Shown: positions 59,582-64,000 of the stretch, piece by piece | Position numbering within the stretch: position 1 is the stretch's first letter | Layout of the letters: each line of letters opens with the position of its first letter | Assembly (NCBI GenBank): GCA_019753105.1 | Contig: JAIELJ010000015.1 | Location: 62,001 to 126,000 of the forward strand | Source of the DNA: Hyphomonadaceae bacterium | GTDB lineage: Bacteria; Pseudomonadota; Alphaproteobacteria; Caulobacterales; Aquidulcibacteraceae | Length of the DNA stretch: 64,000 nt | Direction of reading: 5' to 3' | The notes under the pieces: model-generated | The model's database searches: none | Told to the model about the DNA's origin: nothing | What the model saw: the letters and a program-made list of their open reading frames with translations, nothing else | Position numbers and translations under genes: made by a program

Positions 59582-61405
59582 ATGTGCGGCATCATTGGCA
59601 TTCTCGGCACCTCACCCGTGGCACCCCGGCTGGTGGAGTCGCTGAAGCGGCTCGAGTACCGTGGCTACGACTCGGCTGGCGTGGCCGCCTTGAATGGCGG
59701 CGCCATCGAACGCCGCCGCGCTGCCGGCAAGCTGGTCAATCTGGAAACCGAACTCGGCGCGAACCCACTCGCCGGCACAACCGGCATCGGCCACACGCGC
59801 TGGGCCACGCACGGCGCGCCGACGACCGCCAACGCCCACCCGCACGCGACCGACAAGGTCGCCATCGTCCATAACGGCATCATCGAGAACTTCCGCCCGC
59901 TGCGCGAAGAGCTGATCAAAGCGGGCCACAAATTCGCGTCGGAGACCGACAGCGAAGTCATCGCTCATTTGATCACTGAATATCTCAACCAGGGCCAATC
60001 GCCCGAGCAGGCAGCGATCAGCGCTGTCCGCCGCCTCGACGGCGCGTTCGGCATCGCGGTGCTGTTCGCAGGCGATGACGACATCCTCGTCGGCGCCCGC
60101 AAAGGCTCGCCGCTCGCTGTCGGCCTCGGTGACGGCGAAATGTATTTGGGCAGCGACGCGATCGCGGTCTCGCCCTTCACCACGCGCGTCATCTTCCTTG
60201 AAGAAGGCGACATCGCCGTTCTCTCGCACACCAAGGCGAAAATTCTCGACGCTAACGGCCAAATCGTGGAGCGGCCGGTGCACATTTTCTCCGGCGGCGC
60301 CGCAGCCGTCGAGAAAGGCAACCACCGCCACTTCATGCAAAAGGAAATCTACGAGCAGTCCGAGACCACCGCCCGCACCATCACGCGCTACGTCAACGCC
60401 AATGACGAGACCGTGCAGATGCCAGATCTCGACGGCGTCGATCTCGCCGCCGACAGCGCCATCGTCATAGGCTGCGGTACGGCGCACTATGCCGGCCGCG
60501 TCGCTGAGTATTGGCTGGAACAATATGGCGGCATCGCCGTCGAAACCGACATCGCGTCTGAGTTCCGCTATCGCAAACCGGCTTTCGGCAAGAAGGCGTT
60601 TTCAGTCTTCGTCTCGCAATCGGGCGAAACCGCTGACACTTTGGCCGCACTGCGCTATTGCAAAGAGCAGGGCTTAAAGACGCTCGCCGTCGTCAACGTG
60701 CCGGAGTCGACGATCTGGCGCGAAGCCGATGCGCGCTTGCCGACTCTCGCCGGCCCCGAAATCGGCGTCGCCTCCACAAAAGCCTTCACCGCCCAGCTCT
60801 CCGCCCTCGCCGGCCTCACCATCGCCGTCGGCCGCGCGCGCGGAGTGCTCTCTTCACAAGAAGAATCCCGCCTCGTCCGCGCGCTCATGGAAACACCGCG
60901 CCTCATCGCCGACGCGCTGACTGTGGAGCCTGAGATCGAAGCCATCGCGCACGAACTCGCGCAGGCGCGCGACGTGCTCTATCTCGGCCGCGGCGTGCAC
61001 TACCCGATCGCGCTCGAAGGCGCGCTGAAGCTCAAAGAGATCTCCTACATCCACGCCGAAGGCTATGCCGCGGGCGAACTGAAGCATGGGCCCATCGCGT
61101 TGATCGATGAACATACGCCGGTCGTTGTCGTCGCCCCGCACGACGCGCTGTTCGAGAAAACCCTCTCCAACATGCAGGAGGTGAACGCGCGCGGCGGCAA
61201 GCTGATCGTGATCACCGATCCGGCGGGCGCGGCTGCCTGCGCCGACATCGCCAAGCACATCATCATGACGCCCGCCTGCGATCCGTTCGTCGCGCCGCTG
61301 GTCTACTCGATCCCGATTCAGCTGCTGGCGTATCTGACCGCCGTGCAAAAAGGCACCGACGTCGATCAACCGCGTAACCTCGCGAAATCGGTGACGGTGG
61401 AATGA
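59582..61405 (+). CDS. glmS: Glutamine-fructose-6-phosphate aminotransferase
   Basis: First committed step to UDP-GlcNAc. 607 residues. N-terminal glutaminase: MCGIIGIL with the Cys2 nucleophile, GHTRWATHGAPTTANAHPH, HNGIIENF; then two SIS isomerase domains with CGTAHYAGRVAEYWLE, SQSGETADTLAAL, STKAFTAQLSAL and a C-terminal NLAKSVTVE. Near-complete match to GlmS. Stop overlaps the Gfo/Idh gene start by 4 bases. Confidence 0.97.
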   Translation: MCGIIGILGTSPVAPRLVESLKRLEYRGYDSAGVAALNGGAIERRRAAGKLVNLETELGANPLAGTTGIGHTRWATHGAPTTANAHPHATDKVAIVHNGIIENFRPLREELIKAGHKFASETDSEVIAHLITEYLNQGQSPEQAAISAVRRLDGAFGIAVLFAGDDDILVGARKGSPLAVGLGDGEMYLGSDAIAVSPFTTRVIFLEEGDIAVLSHTKAKILDANGQIVERPVHIFSGGAAAVEKGNHRHFMQKEIYEQSETTARTITRYVNANDETVQMPDLDGVDLAADSAIVIGCGTAHYAGRVAEYWLEQYGGIAVETDIASEFRYRKPAFGKKAFSVFVSQSGETADTLAALRYCKEQGLKTLAVVNVPESTIWREADARLPTLAGPEIGVASTKAFTAQLSALAGLTIAVGRARGVLSSQEESRLVRALMETPRLIADALTVEPEIEAIAHELAQARDVLYLGRGVHYPIALEGALKLKEISYIHAEGYAAGELKHGPIALIDEHTPVVVVAPHDALFEKTLSNMQEVNARGGKLIVITDPAGAAACADIAKHIIMTPACDPFVAPLVYSIPIQLLAYLTAVQKGTDVDQPRNLAKSVTVE

Positions 61406-62325
61406 GCAAACTTCGCGCAGGCGTACTCGGCGCAGGCGCCTTCGGGCGCATCCACGCACGCAAGTTTTCCGAGGACGCGCGCGTCCAATTCGTCGGCGTG
61501 TTCGATCCCGATCACGAACGCGCCGAACAACTCGCCGACACGCACGGCGCGCAGAGCTTTGCCAGCCTCGACGCGCTGCTCGCCGAAATCGATGTTCTCA
61601 CCATCGCGAGCCCACCTTCCTTTCACGGCACGGCAGCGCTCGCCGCATTGAACGCCGGCAAGCATGTGCTGGTCGAAAAGCCGCTCGCCACCGACGTCGC
61701 GACGGGCGCGAAGCTCGTTGAACTCGCGCGCACCAAGAAACTCACCCTCGCCTGCGGCCACCAAGAGCGCTTGGTGTTCGACGCGATGGGTCTCCTCTCC
61801 GCGCCCGAACAACCGACCTACATCGAAAGCGTCCGCGAAGGCCCGTGGACCGGCCGCAGCGCTGACGTCTCCGTCACGCTCGACCTCATGGTCCACGATC
61901 TCGATCTCGCGCTGCAGCTCTTGAATCGCAAACCGGCGAACATCAGCGCCACCGCGCGCAGCGAAAAAGGCAAAACCGCCGACATCATCGAAGCGCGTCT
62001 CGCCTTCAACGGCGCCGAAGCGGTCTTCATCTCCAGCCGCGTCGCCGCCGAGCGCAAACGCACCATGCGTGCGGTTTATCCATCAGGCGAAGTGAAGCTC
62101 GACTTCCTCACGCGCGAGTTTTCCAACACCACCAGCTTCCCGCTCAACGCCGCCTTCGCCGAAACCCGCATCGGCAGCGATCCGCTCGGCGCCAATGTCG
62201 CCCAATTCATCGACGCCGTGCTCGGCGTCGCCCCGCGCCCCGTCGTCAACGGCGAAGAAGCGCTCGCCGTTCTTGAACTCGCGCTCGATGTCGATCGCGC
62301 GAGCGGGCTGCCTTCGCTGTCATGA
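61402..62325 (+). CDS. Gfo/Idh/MocA family oxidoreductase
   Basis: 307 residues. LRAGVLGAGAFGRIHARKF is the dinucleotide-binding motif and AGKHVLVEKPLATDVATGAKLVEL carries the EKP with the conserved catalytic Lys. HDLDLALQLL is the usual downstream His region. Such enzymes oxidise or reduce sugars; a WbpB-like role making 3-keto-sugar nucleotides is possible because the next gene is a WbpE-like aminotransferase, but this protein is shorter than WbpB. Coupled to glmS. Confidence 0.85.
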   Translation: MSKLRAGVLGAGAFGRIHARKFSEDARVQFVGVFDPDHERAEQLADTHGAQSFASLDALLAEIDVLTIASPPSFHGTAALAALNAGKHVLVEKPLATDVATGAKLVELARTKKLTLACGHQERLVFDAMGLLSAPEQPTYIESVREGPWTGRSADVSVTLDLMVHDLDLALQLLNRKPANISATARSEKGKTADIIEARLAFNGAEAVFISSRVAAERKRTMRAVYPSGEVKLDFLTREFSNTTSFPLNAAFAETRIGSDPLGANVAQFIDAVLGVAPRPVVNGEEALAVLELALDVDRASGLPSLS

Positions 62326-62345
62326 ACTTGCACCGCCCTCTCCCA

Positions 62346-62473
62346 CGTTTCCCGGCCGTAGCGCAGCGAAGAGCCGGGACCCATTTTTGCGGCACGCGCC
62401 GCCGTCGCCTCGACAAAACTGACCATGGATCCCGGATCGGAGCCGCGCTCATGCGCGGCTTGTCCGGGAAGCG
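62346..62473. repeat. Extragenic palindromic element 1 (four-way-junction type)
   Basis: CGTTTCCCGG (62346-62355) pairs with CCGGGAAGCG (62464-62473) as an outer stem with one G/T pair; inside, CCGGGACCCAT (62374-62384) pairs with ATGGATCCCGG (62425-62435) apart from one C/A mismatch, and AGCCGCG/CGCGGCT forms a side hairpin (62441-62460). No coding content. It is like known alphaproteobacterial intergenic repeats. Confidence 0.75.
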
Positions 62474-62502
62474 TTGAACTCCTCACACGATAGAGCAAAC
62501 CA

Positions 62503-63633
62503 ATGATCCCCTTCATCGACCTTCAAGCCCAACGCGCGCGCATCGAAGACAAGATCGACGCAGCCGTCTCCAAAGTGATCCGCTCCGGCGCCTACATCTT
62601 TGGCCCGGAGGTGAAGACGCTCGAAGGCCAGCTCGCGCAATTCGCCGAGGCCAAGCACTGCATCGCCAACGCCAACGGCACCGACGCGCTCGTGCTGCCG
62701 CTCTGGGCTTGGGGCGTCGGCGAAGGCGACGCTGTCTTCTGCCCAAGCTTCACGTTCGCGGCGACCGCCGAGATCGTGCCGTGGACCAACGCCACGCCAG
62801 TGTTCGTCGATGTGCTGCCCGACACGTACAACATCGATCCCGCCTCACTCGAAGCCGCGATCGCTGGCGTGAAGAAAGACGGCAAGCTGAAGCCGCGCGC
62901 CGTGATCGCTGTCGATCTCTTCGGCCAGCCGGCGGATTACCCGGCCATCGCCGCAATCTGCAAACGTGAAGGCCTCAAGCTCATCGCTGACTCCGCGCAG
63001 GGCTACGGCGCAACGCTCAACGGCAAACACCCGATGCACTGGGCCGACGCGCAAACCACGTCATTCTTCCCAGCCAAGCCGCTGGGCTGCTACGGCGACG
63101 GCGGCGCCACGCTTACCAACAGCGAAGACGACAACGTGCTGATGCGCTCGCTCGCCTTCCACGGCGCCAGCGGCGACGACAAATACAATTGCGCCCGCAT
63201 CGGCATGAACTCGCGCCTCGACACCATCCAAGCCGCGATCCTAATCGAAAAGCTCGCCATCTTCGCCGACGAGATCCGCGCGCGGAACGAAATCGCCGAC
63301 CGCTACGCCCACATGCTCGAAGGCCTCGTGCAAACGCCGAAGGTGATCGAAGGCGGCGTTTCAACTTGGGCGCAATACGTGATCGAAGCGGACAACCGCG
63401 ACGGTCTCGCCGCGCACCTGCGCGAAGCTGGCGTGCCGACGGCGATGTACTACCCGAAGCCGCTGCACAAACAGACGGCGTACGAGAGCTTTCCTATCGG
63501 CGCTGGCGGCTTGAAGGTCAGCGAAACCATCTGCCACCGCGTGCTGGCCCTCCCGATGCACCCGTACCTGGATGGGCAAACGCAGACGAAGATTGCGAAT
63601 GCTGTGCGGGATTTCGTGAAGGCTGGTTCTTAG
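62503..63633 (+). CDS. DegT/DnrJ/EryC1/StrS aminotransferase (WbpE-like)
   Basis: PLP aminotransferase acting on nucleotide keto-sugars. 376 residues: PFIDLQAQRARIEDKIDAAV, GPEVKTLEGQLAQFAEAKHC, NANGTDAL, VDLFGQPADYPAI, ADSAQGYGATL, SFFPAKPLGCYGDGGATLTN (Schiff-base Lys about 192), and NSRLDTIQAAIL. Best resemblance is to WbpE, which makes UDP-2-acetamido-3-amino-glucuronate. Coding on both sides is bounded by palindromic repeats. ATG at 62503; a weak Shine-Dalgarno precedes it. Confidence 0.9.
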   Translation: MIPFIDLQAQRARIEDKIDAAVSKVIRSGAYIFGPEVKTLEGQLAQFAEAKHCIANANGTDALVLPLWAWGVGEGDAVFCPSFTFAATAEIVPWTNATPVFVDVLPDTYNIDPASLEAAIAGVKKDGKLKPRAVIAVDLFGQPADYPAIAAICKREGLKLIADSAQGYGATLNGKHPMHWADAQTTSFFPAKPLGCYGDGGATLTNSEDDNVLMRSLAFHGASGDDKYNCARIGMNSRLDTIQAAILIEKLAIFADEIRARNEIADRYAHMLEGLVQTPKVIEGGVSTWAQYVIEADNRDGLAAHLREAGVPTAMYYPKPLHKQTAYESFPIGAGGLKVSETICHRVLALPMHPYLDGQTQTKIANAVRDFVKAGS

Positions 63634-63727
63634 TCATTCCAGACAGCCGCAGGCTGATCTGGAATCCAGGGCAACTATTCAGGCGCGGCCCTGGATTCCA
63701 GATCGCGCTCCGCGCGTCTGGAATGAC
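63633..63727. repeat. Extragenic palindromic element 2 (four-way-junction type)
   Basis: Outer stem GTCATTCCAGAC/GTCTGGAATGAC (63633-63644 with 63716-63727), side hairpins AGCC-gca-GGCT (63645-63655) and GCGC-tcc-GCGC (63705-63715), and a perfect 17-bp central stem (63656-63672 with 63688-63704). Begins in the last base of the aminotransferase stop. REP-like; same architecture as element 1 but a different sequence. Confidence 0.85.
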
Positions 63728-63761
63728 TCAATTCACGAACTTGCACTAAGCTCACCTGACC

Positions 63762-64000
63762 ATGAGCGCCGATGTTTACCAAACCGAGTGCGTCGTCATC
63801 GGCGCCGGCGCCGTTGGCCTCGCTTGCGCCGCGGCACTGGCGCGCGCGGGGCGTGACGTGCTGGTGCTTGAGGCAACCGCACAGATCGGCTCGGGCACAT
63901 CCTCGCGCAACAGCGAGGTCATCCACGCCGGCCTCTACTACTCAACCGGCAGCCTGAAACACCAGCTCTGCGTCGAAGGCCGCCGCAAGCTTTACGCGTA
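63762..64000 (+). CDS. FAD-dependent oxidoreductase, L-2-hydroxyglutarate oxidase-like (partial)
   Basis: The 5' part only, 79 codons before the right edge. [30 protein letters not shown] is the FAD-binding dinucleotide motif, followed by [37 protein letters not shown], a signature of LhgO-type L-2-hydroxyglutarate dehydrogenases of the DAO family. It would oxidise an L-2-hydroxy acid at the membrane. ATG 63762; end not in window. Confidence 0.85.
   Translation, partial: MSADVYQTECVVIGAGAVGLACAAALARAGRDVLVLEATAQIGSGTSSRNSEVIHAGLYYSTGSLKHQLCVEGRRKLYA

Overview
The window is a dense, roughly 63-65% GC (by eye) stretch of a chromosome from an alphaproteobacterium. Kdo-type LPS genes, a PutA fusion enzyme, a phosphate-selective porin, alphaproteobacterial class III cyclase and HWE kinase families, and carotenoid/lipid catabolic genes suggest Caulobacterales/Hyphomonadaceae-like bacteria. 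The class is fairly safe; the order is an inference. No rRNA, tRNA, IS element, integrase, CRISPR array or replication origin was recognised.

Layout. 1-6901: 5' part of putA, a GT4 glycosyltransferase, and a phosphate-acquisition block (pstA, pstC, pstS, OprO/P-like porin, all minus strand) with a candidate Pho box upstream of the porin. 7140-8571: an ornithine decarboxylase gene behind an elaborately folded leader that holds two copies of one RNA motif and an 11-residue Arg/Lys-rich upstream ORF. 8629-15984: two DUF2306-type membrane proteins with a divergent AraC regulator, an AbgT transporter plus SDR, an HWE-type histidine kinase, and a deoxyhypusine-synthase-like enzyme that is a second polyamine-type gene. 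16126-22072: an accessory-looking stretch with a lone TIR-like protein, a divergent locus of two microproteins and two coupled membrane-anchored proteins, a RibD-like reductase, hypotheticals, a degenerate nuclease and a PAP2 phosphatase lipoprotein. 22095-28161: an ECF42-type sigma factor flanked by YCII proteins (one frameshifted), a reductase, a lipase, an SCP2 protein, an exported methyltransferase-like lipoprotein and a heat-shock Hsp20 gene. 28242-34000: a lipoprotein, a class III cyclase with an in-frame amber codon near its C-terminus, a hemerythrin, a GST and a cold-shock protein.

34032-63633 is dominated by cell-envelope sugar metabolism: kdsD and kdsA (Kdo), phosphomannomutase/phosphoglucomutase, ugd, galE, pgi, glmM, glmS, two GT4 glycosyltransferases, a Gfo/Idh oxidoreductase and a WbpE-like aminotransferase, plus an unusual adenylation / carrier / acyltransferase-3 fusion. 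Together these make UDP-glucose, UDP-glucuronate, UDP-galactose, glucosamine-6-phosphate/glucosamine-1-phosphate and possibly amino-uronic sugars, and decorate a surface polysaccharide. Interspersed are a carotenoid oxygenase-thiolase pair, gpmA, a RibD-type deaminase and small membrane proteins. Two four-way-junction palindromic repeats flank the aminotransferase gene. The window ends in the 5' part of an FAD-dependent oxidoreductase gene.

The most unusual items are the ornithine decarboxylase leader with its upstream ORF, the three-domain acyl-activating/transferring fusion, the lone TIR-like protein, a large insert in PstA, a 33-bp duplication flanking a membrane-protein gene at the kdsD start, and three interrupted reading frames (22237, 31668, 41644) whose interruptions can be placed to within a few bases.
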